Shown: positions 36,808 to 49,017, counted from the stretch's first letter. The stretch: 64,000 nt of DNA from Peptoniphilaceae bacterium AM52-5BH (GCA_027669155.1 JAQEDR010000001.1:1-64000), one strand, 5' to 3'. Notes: generated by a model from the sequence alone, not told the origin. Made by a program: numbers and translations.

Positions 36808-37817
36808 AGTTCATCCACCTAGCTGATGTTCACTTAGCAGATTCTTTTAACTTTGATGGATCTTTGTCTAAAAAGATTAGAGAAGCTTCATGGCAGAGTC
36901 TTTCTTCTATCTTAAAGTCCAATAAGGATGTGGATTTTGCTTTAATTGCTGGAGATCTTTTTGAAAGATCATACTTTACAGCGAGTGATTTTAAGAGATT
37001 ATTTAAGATTTTTGAGGATTTTGCTAAGGATATTTATTATGTGAGTGGAAATCATGATTATTTTGATTCCTATAATAGTCTTTTTTTGGAAAATTCTCCA
37101 TCAAATTTCCACGTCTTTGGATCAGATAATCTAGAAGTTTTCGAAAAGGAAAAGCTAAGAGTATACGGGATTTCTTACAATGATAGGATTTTTTCTAAAG
37201 ACTTGGACCTATCGATAAAGTTAGATGATGAATTTTTCAATATATTTTTAATTCATGGAGATGTTGATAGGAACGAATCAAATTACTTTTCATTAAATTC
37301 AAAACTAATAGCTGAGACTAATTTTGATTATATAGCCATGGGTCATATACATAAGGCTTGCCGTATAGATAATATTTACTATCCAGGATCTATTGAACCT
37401 CATGATTTCACAGATATATATGATTGTGGTTATATCAGATTTGAGGATGGAAAGGCTGATTTTATAGATTCTTCTATTCTTAAATTCTATGATTTGAAAT
37501 TGGACTTTAGGGATTTTGATAATGAAGATGATCTAGTTTCTTTCATAAATCATAAATTGAAAGATAAAAAGAATGTCATAAGACTTGAAATATCGAATGA
37601 TAAAGAAATTGATGAGAGATTTATAAGAAATAATATTGATGCAATCTATAAGGAAATTTATATTAAAGAGGAAAGAGACTTAACCGATATGGCTAGGCTT
37701 TTCCCGAATTCTCTTCTATCTTTCTATGCCAAAAAGTTCGAAAATCCTAGAAATGATATTGAAAAGCTCGCCCTAGAAGTGGGGCTAGATGCAATTCTTA
37801 GGAGCAAAGATGACTAG
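36804..37817 (+). CDS. Metallophosphoesterase, SbcD/YhaO-like exonuclease subunit
   Basis: 337 residues. The calcineurin-like metal motifs are HLADVHLADSF, AGDLFERS, GNHDYFD, LIHGDVD and MGHIHKA. The order and C-terminal extension match the DNA repair nucleases SbcD/Mre11 and more closely the Bacillus YhaO type, given its partner. It overlaps the next gene (an SMC-like ATPase) by eight bases, forming a nuclease-ATPase pair as in SbcCD. Confidence 0.85.
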   Translation: MKFIHLADVHLADSFNFDGSLSKKIREASWQSLSSILKSNKDVDFALIAGDLFERSYFTASDFKRLFKIFEDFAKDIYYVSGNHDYFDSYNSLFLENSPSNFHVFGSDNLEVFEKEKLRVYGISYNDRIFSKDLDLSIKLDDEFFNIFLIHGDVDRNESNYFSLNSKLIAETNFDYIAMGHIHKACRIDNIYYPGSIEPHDFTDIYDCGYIRFEDGKADFIDSSILKFYDLKLDFRDFDNEDDLVSFINHKLKDKKNVIRLEISNDKEIDERFIRNNIDAIYKEIYIKEERDLTDMARLFPNSLLSFYAKKFENPRNDIEKLALEVGLDAILRSKDD

Positions 37818-39663
37818 AGTTTTTATTAAAGAAATCCATATGATATCTTTCGGTAAGTTCGAAGATAAGAAAATTAAATTTAATGAAAATTTCAATTTGA
37901 TTTATGGAAAGAATGAAACAGGCAAGTCTACTGTGACGAATTTCATCGAAGGCTTGCTATACGGATTTGATGAAGGTAAGAATAAGAAGAGTTTTTCCTA
38001 TAAGAAGGAAGCTTATAAGCCTAAACTTTCCTATAAATACGCAGGAAGTGGCGTTTTTAATAAAGATGGTTTCGACATAAAAGTAACAAGGAACTTTGAA
38101 GACGGCTCATATAAGCTAATTAATCTTTCTAGTGGAGAAGAAATTCCTTCTAAGGATTCAAATCTCGGATTTCCCGGAGAATATATCCTAGATATGACCT
38201 ATGATATCTATAAGAATTACCTTACGAGTTTTCAAGGACAAAGGTCAGAAAAAAAGGCTAAAGAGAAGCTAATCGAAAGCTTGGCCAATCAGGATATAGA
38301 CTATGATTTCTCGGCGAATAAGGCCATTGGAATTTTAGATGATAAATTAAACAAATTAGGAAGCGATAGGGCCTACACCAAACCATATCTTAAGGTAAAA
38401 AATGAAATTAAGGAAATCGAAGATAGACTCTATGAAATAAAATCCTATAAGAAATCTTACGAGAAAGACTTTAAGAGGCTTGATTATAATAAGAAAAGAC
38501 AAAGATCTTTAAGGAAAAAATATGAAAAAGATAAAGAAAAATTGGATTCTTACAAAAAGTATAGGGCAAATCAAAACTATAAAGACTATAAGAAGTGGAC
38601 GGATGAACTATATAAAATAAATGAATCAATAGGATCTTACAGTGATGTATTTGGCCTTGATGAGGATTATTTCCTGGCTCTAGAAGAAAATTTAGGTCAA
38701 AGTAAAAAGTCTCAAAGCTCAAATATGAAATATATAGTTTTTGTATTAGTCTTACTTTTCATATTTTTAGGTTTTTCTATAAATAAATATTTTTATCTAC
38801 TGGCTCTAAGTTTTATGATAGTATTTATTTTCTTAATAAATTCCACTAAAAAAACAGAAGATAGTAGAAATGACCTAAGCCAGTATAATAAATTGAGAGC
38901 TAGATTTCTAAAATATAAGAGCTTGAAGAAGGAAAAGGAAAAGATAGAAGACGTTCTTTCGATACTTAGAAATCAAGACATAAAAGATAGTGAAAATATT
39001 TTTGATTTAGAAGACTTTGAAAACTTCGATATAGAAAAGGCAGAGCGTAATCTGGACTCTTATTTAGTAGATTTAGATAAAATAAACGGTGAGATTGCAA
39101 GGGATGAGAAAAGTCTCGTAAGCATTGAAGAGAAGATAGAAGACGAAGTCGATCTAGTTGATAGATTGCACTTCCTAGAGGATAAATTAGTAGAGATTGA
39201 AAATAAGAAGATTGCTATTAATCTTGCCAAAAATACTATAAAGAAAATTATCGATGAAAATAGGAACGACTTAACTAATTTAAACAAAAGAGCAAATCAA
39301 ATAATAAGAGAAATAAGTAAAAATTCCTTCGACTCAATAGTATTTGATGATAAGTTAAATCCTAAGATAAGAACTAAGGAAGATTATGATATGAAGCTAG
39401 ATCAGCTTTCTAGGGGTTTTCTAGACCAGCTGTCCTTTGCTTTAAAACTTAGCTTAAATGAGGAGGCCTTCTCTAAGATTTTTATGGTCTATGATGATGC
39501 CTTTATCAACTATGACCTAGAGAGATTAAGAAATGCTTTGTTTTTCCTTTTAGATGCAGCAAGTTTAAGGCAAATAATATATTTTACCTGCCATGACAGA
39601 GAGAAGGAAGTATTTGAGTCAGAAGGAATTGAAATTAATTATATAGATATGGAGGATGTATGA
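37810..39663 (+). CDS. SMC-like AAA ATPase, YhaN/SbcC-like, with membrane hairpin
   Basis: 617 residues. An N-terminal ABC-type half (IHMISFGKFEDKKIKF, P-loop YGKNETGKSTVTNF) is followed by coiled coil, then two membrane helices at about 307-325 and 328-346, more coiled coil, and a C-terminal half with the signature-like LSRGFLDQLSFALKLSL and Walker B MVYDDAFINYD. This is the YhaN arrangement. It presumably works with the upstream SbcD/YhaO-like nuclease at the membrane. ATG 37810 follows TAGGAG. It overlaps both neighbours. Confidence 0.85.
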   Translation: MTRVFIKEIHMISFGKFEDKKIKFNENFNLIYGKNETGKSTVTNFIEGLLYGFDEGKNKKSFSYKKEAYKPKLSYKYAGSGVFNKDGFDIKVTRNFEDGSYKLINLSSGEEIPSKDSNLGFPGEYILDMTYDIYKNYLTSFQGQRSEKKAKEKLIESLANQDIDYDFSANKAIGILDDKLNKLGSDRAYTKPYLKVKNEIKEIEDRLYEIKSYKKSYEKDFKRLDYNKKRQRSLRKKYEKDKEKLDSYKKYRANQNYKDYKKWTDELYKINESIGSYSDVFGLDEDYFLALEENLGQSKKSQSSNMKYIVFVLVLLFIFLGFSINKYFYLLALSFMIVFIFLINSTKKTEDSRNDLSQYNKLRARFLKYKSLKKEKEKIEDVLSILRNQDIKDSENIFDLEDFENFDIEKAERNLDSYLVDLDKINGEIARDEKSLVSIEEKIEDEVDLVDRLHFLEDKLVEIENKKIAINLAKNTIKKIIDENRNDLTNLNKRANQIIREISKNSFDSIVFDDKLNPKIRTKEDYDMKLDQLSRGFLDQLSFALKLSLNEEAFSKIFMVYDDAFINYDLERLRNALFFLLDAASLRQIIYFTCHDREKEVFESEGIEINYIDMEDV

Positions 39664-40337
39664 TATATGCAATAGCAGATTTACATCTTGATTATACAGA
39701 AAATAAGTCGATGGAGGTTTTTGGAGACGGTTGGGCCAATTACCAGGAGAGGATTTTTTCTAATTGGGAAAGAATTGTTAATGAAGATGACACAGTCCTA
39801 ATTCCAGGGGATATTTCCTGGGCTATGAGTGTTGAAGAAGCAAAAATAGACCTTGGAAAAATTGATAAGATGAAGGGGAAGAAAATCCTCATGAAAGGCA
39901 ACCACGATTATTGGTGGTCTTCCCTAAAAAAGCTTGAAGAATTGGGACTTTCTTCTTTATCCTTTCTCCAAAACAATCATTTCGAAGTCGAGGGATATGA
40001 TATCTGCGGGACCAGGGGCTGGATTTCAAAAGACAACAAAGAATTTGATGAACACGATTTAAAGATTTATAAGAGAGAGCTTATTAGGCTTGAAAATTCA
40101 TTTAAAGAAAGTAAAAGTAGTAAAAGAATAGTTCTTCTCCATTACCCACCCCTAAATGCGGATGGAAGCTTTAATGAGTTTTTTGACTTATGTAAGGAAT
40201 ATAAGGTATCTAAAGTTATTTACGGGCACTTGCATGGAGTTGGACATAAGTTAATCAAAGAAGGGAATATAGAAGGCATAGAGGTCTCTTGTGTTGCAGG
40301 AGATTATATTGATTTTATGCCAGTAAGGATAGGATAA
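39660..40337 (+). CDS. Metallophosphoesterase family protein
   Basis: 225 residues. Metal-site motifs are AIADLHLDYT, IPGDISWAM, MKGNHDYWW, LLHYPPLN and YGHLHGVG. It is a separate calcineurin-like phosphohydrolase of unknown substrate, distinct from the SbcD-like protein. Start and stop overlap both neighbours (ATGA with the ATPase gene, TAATG with the CYTH gene), so the run from the histidine phosphatase to the CYTH gene looks like a single operon. Confidence 0.85.
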   Translation: MIYAIADLHLDYTENKSMEVFGDGWANYQERIFSNWERIVNEDDTVLIPGDISWAMSVEEAKIDLGKIDKMKGKKILMKGNHDYWWSSLKKLEELGLSSLSFLQNNHFEVEGYDICGTRGWISKDNKEFDEHDLKIYKRELIRLENSFKESKSSKRIVLLHYPPLNADGSFNEFFDLCKEYKVSKVIYGHLHGVGHKLIKEGNIEGIEVSCVAGDYIDFMPVRIG

Positions 40338-40867
40338 TGCAAAGAGAAATTGAAGTAAAAGTTTTAAATATTGATATAGAAAAGATGAGAGAGAAACTAG
40401 AAAGTCTGGGTGCAGATTTAATTAACCATGAATTTCAAAAAAACTACACCTTTATACCAAAGGGCAGCGATGGTTTTGAGGAGGGTTATCTTAGAGTAAG
40501 AGAAACAACCCACAAGGATAATGGCGAAAAGGAAATAGAGCTTACCTTCAAGGAAGTTAAAAACGTCGATGATGTTAGGATAAATAACGAGTATACAACC
40601 CATATTGACTCTGTGACTATGATGAATAGGATATTAGAGCACATTGGAATGGAGCTTCAATATAGTGGTGAGAAAGAAAGAATATCCTACAGATATAAGA
40701 ATCAAAGATTTGATCTTGATATTTGGGATAAAGAAACTTACCCAGAACCATACATGGAAATAGAATTTTCTAATCAATCAAAAATCGATGAAATCATTGA
40801 TGATTTAGGAATTGATAGAAAAAATGTAACTAACAAATCAATAACTGAATTAAGAGAAGATTTATAA
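40337..40867 (+). CDS. CYTH domain protein
   Basis: 176 residues. The N-terminal ExExK signature (REIEVKVLNID) and the charged strands LRVRET, KEIELTFKE, YRYKNQRFDLDIWD and YMEIEF form the triphosphate tunnel of the CYTH fold. Relatives include class IV adenylate cyclase, thiamine triphosphatase and inorganic triphosphatase; which one applies is not clear. It begins at the stop of the metallophosphoesterase gene. Confidence 0.85.
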   Translation: MQREIEVKVLNIDIEKMREKLESLGADLINHEFQKNYTFIPKGSDGFEEGYLRVRETTHKDNGEKEIELTFKEVKNVDDVRINNEYTTHIDSVTMMNRILEHIGMELQYSGEKERISYRYKNQRFDLDIWDKETYPEPYMEIEFSNQSKIDEIIDDLGIDRKNVTNKSITELREDL

Positions 40868-40872
40868 AAATT

Positions 40873-40900
40873 TTGACATTCGTTTATTTCGTGATATAAT
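40873..40900 (+). promoter_or_regulatory. Promoter of the pyrimidine operon
   Basis: Perfect TTGACA (40873-40878) and TATAAT (40895-40900), 16-base spacing, TGA before the -10. The ATG of pyrB is only 23 bases past the -10, leaving a leader of about 16 nt, too short for a PyrR-type attenuator. Confidence 0.85.
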
Positions 40901-40923
40901 AAAAAAAACTTAAGGAGTAAACG

Positions 40924-41862
40924 ATGATTTCTATAAAAAATTTATTAAATTCATTTGATTTGACAAAAGAAGACCTACTAGAGATAATTGAATTAGGTAA
41001 TGCTATTTATAAGAGTCCTGATGATTTTTCCCATTGTGCAGATGGAAAGATATTAGGGACTCTTTTTTTTGAGCCTTCAACTAGGACTAGACTCTCATTT
41101 GAATCAGCCATGCTAAGACTAGGTGGTTCTGTAGTAGGATTTTCTGATGCAGGAGTTTCTTCATCAACAAAAGGAGAAAGCCTAGCTGATACTGTAAGGA
41201 CAGTAAGCCAATACGCTGATATTATCGCCATGCGCCATCCCCAAGAGGGAGCAGCCTTCCTTGCAAGTAAAACTGCGGATTGTCCAATAATAAATGCTGG
41301 AGACGGTGGCCACCAACATCCAACTCAAACTCTTACAGATATCTTAACAATATCAAATTACAAGAAAGATCTTTCAGGTCATGTTATAGGCCTATGTGGA
41401 GATCTTAAATATGGAAGAACAGTTCACTCACTACTTAAAGTGATGAGCATGTTCCCAGACAATAAATTCATCCTCATATCACCAGAAGAATTAAAGCTTC
41501 CAGAATACGTTAAAAAAGAAGTATTCGCAGATGGAACTAATAATTTCGAAGAAGTAAGAAGCTTAGATGATGTAATGGATCAGTTGGACATACTATATAT
41601 GACCAGGATTCAAAAAGAAAGATTTTTCTCTCAAGCCCAATACACAAGACTAAAGGATTCTTACCTACTAGATAAGGAAAAGATGCAAGCCGCTAAGGAT
41701 GATTGTATTATCCTACATCCACTCCCAAGAGTAACTGAGATTGCAACAGAAGTAGACTCCGATCCTCGTGCAGTTTATTTCAAACAAGTTAAGTTTGGTA
41801 TGTATGTAAGAATGGCGCTAATTTTAAAACTTTTGGAGGCAAATAATGATAGAAATAACTAG
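40924..41862 (+). CDS. pyrB: Aspartate carbamoyltransferase catalytic subunit
   Basis: 312 residues. It joins carbamoyl phosphate and aspartate. Carbamoyl-phosphate site [16 protein letters not shown], then [23 protein letters not shown], the HPTQTLTDI motif and the C-terminal HPLPRVTEI are present. AAGGAG precedes the ATG. First gene of pyrBICFKDE, with the regulatory subunit gene overlapping its end by 17 bases. Confidence 0.97.
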   Translation: MISIKNLLNSFDLTKEDLLEIIELGNAIYKSPDDFSHCADGKILGTLFFEPSTRTRLSFESAMLRLGGSVVGFSDAGVSSSTKGESLADTVRTVSQYADIIAMRHPQEGAAFLASKTADCPIINAGDGGHQHPTQTLTDILTISNYKKDLSGHVIGLCGDLKYGRTVHSLLKVMSMFPDNKFILISPEELKLPEYVKKEVFADGTNNFEEVRSLDDVMDQLDILYMTRIQKERFFSQAQYTRLKDSYLLDKEKMQAAKDDCIILHPLPRVTEIATEVDSDPRAVYFKQVKFGMYVRMALILKLLEANNDRNN

Positions 41863-42274
41863 TATAAAAGAAGGAATCGTAATCGATCACATCAAGGCAG
41901 GTCTGGGAATGGAAATATTCAATAAACTTGACCTAAAACACCTCAAAGATGAGGTGGCAATAATATTAAATGCTAAATCAACCCAACATGGAAGAAAAGA
42001 TATACTAAAGATAGCAAACAATATAGATATTAACCTTGATATAGTATCAATCATTGACCCATCAGCTACAATAAACATCATAAAAGATGAGAAGGTTGTT
42101 GAAAAGCTAAGCTTAAAGCTTCCTAAGGAAGTTAAGGGAATCTTAAGCTGTCAAAATCCAAAATGTGTATCAACTAGTGAAAGAGCTGTAGAAAGCGACT
42201 TTATCCTAATAGATGAAGAAGAGAAAAATTACAAATGTGCCTACTGCGGTCATATCTACGATGTGGAAGAATAA
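41846..42274 (+). CDS. pyrI: Aspartate carbamoyltransferase regulatory subunit
   Basis: 142 residues. The N-terminal nucleotide-binding domain starts [16 protein letters not shown]; the C-terminal zinc domain carries CQNPKC and CAYCGHIYD, the four-Cys site that docks on PyrB. Its presence implies an allosteric ATCase holoenzyme controlled by CTP and ATP, in contrast to Bacillus, which lacks PyrI. It overlaps pyrB by 17 bases and touches pyrC. Confidence 0.96.
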   Translation: MIEITSIKEGIVIDHIKAGLGMEIFNKLDLKHLKDEVAIILNAKSTQHGRKDILKIANNIDINLDIVSIIDPSATINIIKDEKVVEKLSLKLPKEVKGILSCQNPKCVSTSERAVESDFILIDEEEKNYKCAYCGHIYDVEE

Positions 42275-45017
<2,743 letters not shown>

Positions 45018-45021
<4 letters not shown>

Positions 45022-45917
45022 ATACAAAGGTAAAAATTGCTGGAGTAGAATTTAAAAATCCAGTTATAGCTGCAAGTGGAACTTTCGGCTTTGGTAAGGA
45101 GTTTTCCGAATATATAGATCTAAATAAATTAGGAGGAATCTGCTCTAAAGGCCTTACCCTTCACAGGAATTTGGGCAACAAGGGGGTTAGGATTCACGAG
45201 ACAGCATCAGGAATTATGAATTCGATTGGCCTACAAAACCCAGGTATCGATTACTTCACAAAAGAAGAATTACCTTTTCTCGAGAAATTTGATACGGTAG
45301 CTATTGCAAACCTAGGGGGTCATAGCGTAGATGACTATGTAAAGGGGGCTGAGATCTTAGATAAGACTAGTGTCCCTATGATTGAGCTTAACATATCATG
45401 CCCTAATGTCAAAGAAGGGGGCATGGCCTTTGGTACTGAGCCTAAGAAGGCATGCGAAGTTATAAAGAAGGTAAGAAGGGTAACTAACAAGGCTCTAATA
45501 GTGAAGCTATCTCCTAATGTTGGATCGATTGGAGACTTTGCAAAAATTGCAGAAAATGAAGGAGCTGATGCAATTTCTTTAATAAATACTATAAATGCTA
45601 TGGCTATAGATATCAGAAAGAGAAGACCAATATTTGAGAATAAAACCGCAGGTCTTTCAGGTCCTTGTGTCAAACCAATAGCTCTTAGGATGACTTATGA
45701 GGCAAGTTCAGCTGTAGACATTCCTGTAATTGGCATGGGTGGAATTATGACCTATGAGGACGCCATAGAATTTATTATGGCGGGAGCTTCTGCAATCCAA
45801 GTTGGAACAGCTAATTTTATTGATTATAAGTCGATGGAAAATATTATAGATGGAATATCTAATTTCATGAGAGAAGAAAAAATAGAAAGTCTTGAAGAAA
45901 TAAGGGGAATAATTTAG
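45018..45917 (+). CDS. pyrD: Dihydroorotate dehydrogenase, class 1B catalytic subunit
   Basis: 299 residues. FMN barrel with [24 protein letters not shown], the catalytic Cys of class 1 enzymes in [11 protein letters not shown], Lys in IVKLSPN, ISLINT and [27 protein letters not shown]. Pairing with PyrK marks it as the NAD-linked heterotetrameric class 1B, suited to an anaerobe. It is followed nine bases later by pyrE. Confidence 0.97.
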
Positions 45918-45926
45918 GAGGAAAAT

Positions 45927-46502
45927 ATGGATAAAACACTAGAACTACTTAAAAAATCGGACGCGCTTTTGGAAGGTCACTTCATACTATCAAGTGGCAA
46001 GCATTCAAACAAATACATACAATGTGCTAAGTTAATAGAAAATCCTGTTTATTGTGAAGAAGTTGCTCAGATAATAGGAGAAAAGCTTAAGGAAAAAGGT
46101 ATAGATGTCGATCTATGCGTTGGCCCTGCTATGGGTGGAGTAATTATCTCTTACGAGCTTGCTAGAAATCTTGGAGTAAATGCAATATTTACTGAAAGAG
46201 AAAATGGTAGGATGACCCTAAGAAGAGGCTTTGAAATAAAAGAAGGCATGAAGGTTATCATAGTTGAAGATGTAATCACTACAGGTAAATCATCCTTTGA
46301 GACAGTAGATGTTATTAGATCATGCGGAGCAGAAGTCCTTGCCTTGACTTCAATTGTGAATAGGTCTAATAAAGATGAAATAAATGGACTTCCAATTATT
46401 TCTGCTACTAAAATTGACGTAGAGACTTGGGATGAGGGAGAAATTCCTGATGAGTTAAAAAATATCCCAGCCACAAAACCTGGATCTAGATCACTTAAGT
46501 AA
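45927..46502 (+). CDS. pyrE: Orotate phosphoribosyltransferase
   Basis: 191 residues. It adds PRPP to orotate. The N-terminal GHFILSSGKHSNKYIQCAKL, VGPAMGGVIISYELAR, FTERENGRMTLRRGFEI and the PRPP loop VIIVEDVITTGKSS are complete. AGGAGG precedes the ATG. It is the last gene of the operon; carAB is not in this window and no clear terminator follows. Confidence 0.97.
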   Translation: MDKTLELLKKSDALLEGHFILSSGKHSNKYIQCAKLIENPVYCEEVAQIIGEKLKEKGIDVDLCVGPAMGGVIISYELARNLGVNAIFTERENGRMTLRRGFEIKEGMKVIIVEDVITTGKSSFETVDVIRSCGAEVLALTSIVNRSNKDEINGLPIISATKIDVETWDEGEIPDELKNIPATKPGSRSLK

Positions 46503-46506
46503 GTCC

Positions 46507-46534
46507 TTGCATTATCTATAATTTAACATATAAT
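46507..46534 (+). promoter_or_regulatory. Promoter of the glucosaminidase gene
   Basis: TTGCAT (46507-46512) and TATAAT (46529-46534) with 16-base spacing, 24 bases before the ATG. Confidence 0.6.
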
Positions 46535-46558
46535 TAAATAATAGATAAGGGGATAGTT

Positions 46559-47263
46559 ATGAAGGTAAGAAATTCTATTAAAAAATTAATAAGTACAGCC
46601 GCTATACTAACTCTAGGAATTACTTTGGCTAACACAAAATCTTATGCTAGCTCAAAAGAGAAAAAAGACCTAATGTATTATGGTTTGCAGAAGATCAACG
46701 CCGAAACATACAATCTTAGAGATATGAAGAAGGAAAGATTTGATAAGTTAGATAAAGATCTAGATAAGACAATTGAGATTGGTTGTGATAATGTTAATAG
46801 CAAAAGCTATTTTTATCTCTTACAAGATATACCTTTTACGGGAAGTGAGCTAGATTACGGCTTGGCTGATACTGGCCTTTACGGCTTGGGTCAAGACTTC
46901 AAGGAAGTTTCCGAAAAATACGGGATTAATCCATTCCTGCTAATGGCCATGGCTAAACACGAGACAGGAAATGGAACAAGCGATTTGTTTAAGGAAAAGA
47001 ACAATCTTTTTGGATTTAATGCAATTGATCACGATCCCTATAATATGGCAAGTGATTTCAAAGACCCTAAGGATTCAATCGATACAGTTGCTAAACATCT
47101 TAAGGAAGAATATTTAGATAAGAATGGAACTTATTTTAATGGAGTTTCTGCAAAAGGTATAGGAACATCTTATGCTTCTGATCCAGAATGGTCCCAGAAG
47201 GTTAATTCAATGATGATTGAAATCGCAGATGAAATGTTAGAAACATACAAGGCAGGTCAGTAA
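46559..47263 (+). CDS. Secreted glucosaminidase-domain protein (peptidoglycan hydrolase)
   Basis: 234 residues. The N-terminus is a signal peptide: basic MKVRNSIKKL, hydrophobic core to about residue 24, then a likely cleavage after SYAS. Residues about 100-230 match the LYZ2/Atl-type glucosaminidase domain: LLMAMAKHETGNGTSDLFKEKNNLFGFNA, with the probable catalytic Glu in KHETG, and YFNGVSAKGIGTSYAS with EWSQKV. It would cleave glycan strands in the wall, for growth or separation. No cell-wall anchoring domain is present. It has its own promoter and terminator. Confidence 0.88.
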   Translation: MKVRNSIKKLISTAAILTLGITLANTKSYASSKEKKDLMYYGLQKINAETYNLRDMKKERFDKLDKDLDKTIEIGCDNVNSKSYFYLLQDIPFTGSELDYGLADTGLYGLGQDFKEVSEKYGINPFLLMAMAKHETGNGTSDLFKEKNNLFGFNAIDHDPYNMASDFKDPKDSIDTVAKHLKEEYLDKNGTYFNGVSAKGIGTSYASDPEWSQKVNSMMIEIADEMLETYKAGQ

Positions 47264-47277
47264 TGGCCTGTTTTTTT
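47252..47277 (+). terminator. Terminator of the glucosaminidase gene
   Basis: CAGGTCA and TGGCCTG form an imperfect stem over the stop codon, followed by seven T. Confidence 0.7.
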
Positions 47278-47312
47278 AATAGTAAAAGTATAATGTATTA
47301 AAGGAGTAGATT

Positions 47313-48968
47313 ATGAATACAAGAGATTATTTAGAAGCCAAGTCCTTTGATGGCTACAAGTTTTTTGGAGCTCATAAGAAGGATAGGGGATATATATTTA
47401 GACTACTCGCTCCAAATGCTAGCGAGGCATATATTATCGGCGATTTTAACGATTGGGAAAAGCAAGCTATGAGAAAGTACTCTACAGGAGTTTTTTCTAT
47501 AACAATTGATCAGGCAAAAATTGGAGATTCATATCAGTTTATCTTAGTAAATGGAAATAAAGAAATAAAGAAAATTGATCCATTCGCAAAGTCCATAAAT
47601 TACGTAGAAAAGAGTTCTGTAATTTGTGATGACTCCTATAAATTTAAGATTAAAAAGACCAAGACTGAAGTTAAAAATATTTTGCAAGTTTTTCTAGGAT
47701 CTTTATTTAAGGATAAGACGAAATCGACTGATGAGATTTTTAATTCCATTATAGATCACGCCAAGGAGAATAATTACGATTGTCTTTCCCTTATGCCAGT
47801 AAATGAATACCAAAATTACAAGTCTATGGGCTACGCTCCTATGAATTTATTTTCCTATTCAAATAGATATGGTGATATAATATCCTTCAAAAGATTTGTA
47901 GATTTAGCTCACAAAAATAAAATTAAAATCCTTCTAGAGCTAGATATAGGAGAATTTGATCCAGACAGTATGGGACTAATAAATTTTGATGGAAGTAATA
48001 TTTACAATTACGATTATGATGATATTCTTTATAATTATTATGGATCCGTTAATTTTGGCCTAAGTAATGATTTGGCGAGATCTTATATTCAAAGCGCTGT
48101 GGATTATTATTTAAAGGAATATAAGATCGATGGAATTTATTTTCCTGCCATAGAAAATGTAATATATTGGCAAGGAGATAAAAATAGGGGGATAAACAAA
48201 GAATCTTTTGACTTTCTATCTAAATTAAATACTCATATCAAAGAATCTAAGGCTCTAAGTCTTGCTGGCTTTAGCGGAGAGTATGATCACGATATTGATT
48301 TTGATATGGTATTTGATAATAAGACAAAGGCTTGTGTCAACATGCTAAAAGATGAGCCCATAAAGAGGGATTATTACAAAAACTTCATTATAGATTTAAT
48401 AAATAAAGCTACGAGTAAAAATCTCCTGGGATTTGCTTTCGTAGATTCCTTCCTAAATGAGGCAAGTCTTGCTATGAAGATGTACTCAGATGATAAGAAA
48501 TTAGAACAACTTAAAAGCTTGTTTACCTTCCTATATACGATTAAGTCACCGAAAATGCTCTTTATGGGTGATGATTCAGGAGATCTTAGGACATTTTCAG
48601 TATATAACGAGTTTGACTTTAAGAATTTTGAAAGAAATATCGTAGATTTCAATACTTATTATAAGGATATAAGTGATTTATTTATAAAAGAAAGAAGTCT
48701 CAGTGATAAAGAAAGCGAGGTTAGCTTACTTGATATTGAAGGTTTTAGCCTTTATGCCTACAAGAGAAGTTTCAAAAATGAGAATCTTCTTGTAGTAATT
48801 AATTTTACAGATATAGATTATAAGATTGAATCTCCGTATGATCTAGAAGAGATCATTAACACTGAGGATTTAAAGTACAAGGGAATTGGAAATATTAATG
48901 GAAGTTTAAGCAAGGGCGAAAGTATTAATATTATGCCTTTTGGCTCAGCAATATTTAGAATAAAATAA
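47313..48968 (+). CDS. Branching-enzyme-like (GH13/GlgB) pseudoenzyme
   Basis: 551 residues. Residues about 20-100 are a CBM48 early-set domain (YIFRLLAPNASEAYIIGDFNDWE). The central barrel follows GlgB closely: YAPMNLFSYSNRYGDIISFK, GLINFDGSNIYNYD, DGIYFPAIENVIYW, SFDFLSKLN, MLFMGDDSGDL, and a C-terminal beta domain ending MPFGSAIFRI. The catalytic sites are gone: where GlgB has DGFRVDAV the sequence is DGIYFPAI, so the Arg is Tyr276 and the nucleophile Asp is Pro278; where GlgB has AEDS it is AGFS, so the acid/base Glu is Gly319; the HDE of the third site is VDS (377-379), so its His is lost; GHF of region I is GEF. It is shorter than GlgB (about 630). It is intact with AAGGAG before the ATG, so probably expressed, as a glycan-binding or regulatory protein. 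Function is inferred. Confidence 0.85.
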   Translation: MNTRDYLEAKSFDGYKFFGAHKKDRGYIFRLLAPNASEAYIIGDFNDWEKQAMRKYSTGVFSITIDQAKIGDSYQFILVNGNKEIKKIDPFAKSINYVEKSSVICDDSYKFKIKKTKTEVKNILQVFLGSLFKDKTKSTDEIFNSIIDHAKENNYDCLSLMPVNEYQNYKSMGYAPMNLFSYSNRYGDIISFKRFVDLAHKNKIKILLELDIGEFDPDSMGLINFDGSNIYNYDYDDILYNYYGSVNFGLSNDLARSYIQSAVDYYLKEYKIDGIYFPAIENVIYWQGDKNRGINKESFDFLSKLNTHIKESKALSLAGFSGEYDHDIDFDMVFDNKTKACVNMLKDEPIKRDYYKNFIIDLINKATSKNLLGFAFVDSFLNEASLAMKMYSDDKKLEQLKSLFTFLYTIKSPKMLFMGDDSGDLRTFSVYNEFDFKNFERNIVDFNTYYKDISDLFIKERSLSDKESEVSLLDIEGFSLYAYKRSFKNENLLVVINFTDIDYKIESPYDLEEIINTEDLKYKGIGNINGSLSKGESINIMPFGSAIFRIK

Positions 48969-48969
48969 A

Positions 48970-49014
48970 AAAAGTTCGCACTAGAAGATACCTTTCAACT
49001 AAGTGCGAACTTTT
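48970..49014. terminator. Bidirectional terminator between GlgB-like and CBS genes
   Basis: A perfect 13-bp stem (48970-48982 with 49002-49014), flanked by A-run and T-run, between convergent genes. Confidence 0.92.
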
Positions 49015-49017
49015 AAT

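Noticed and set aside
40868-40923. A PyrR-binding attenuator upstream of pyrB
   Set aside because: The predicted leader is about 16 nt and contains no hairpin.
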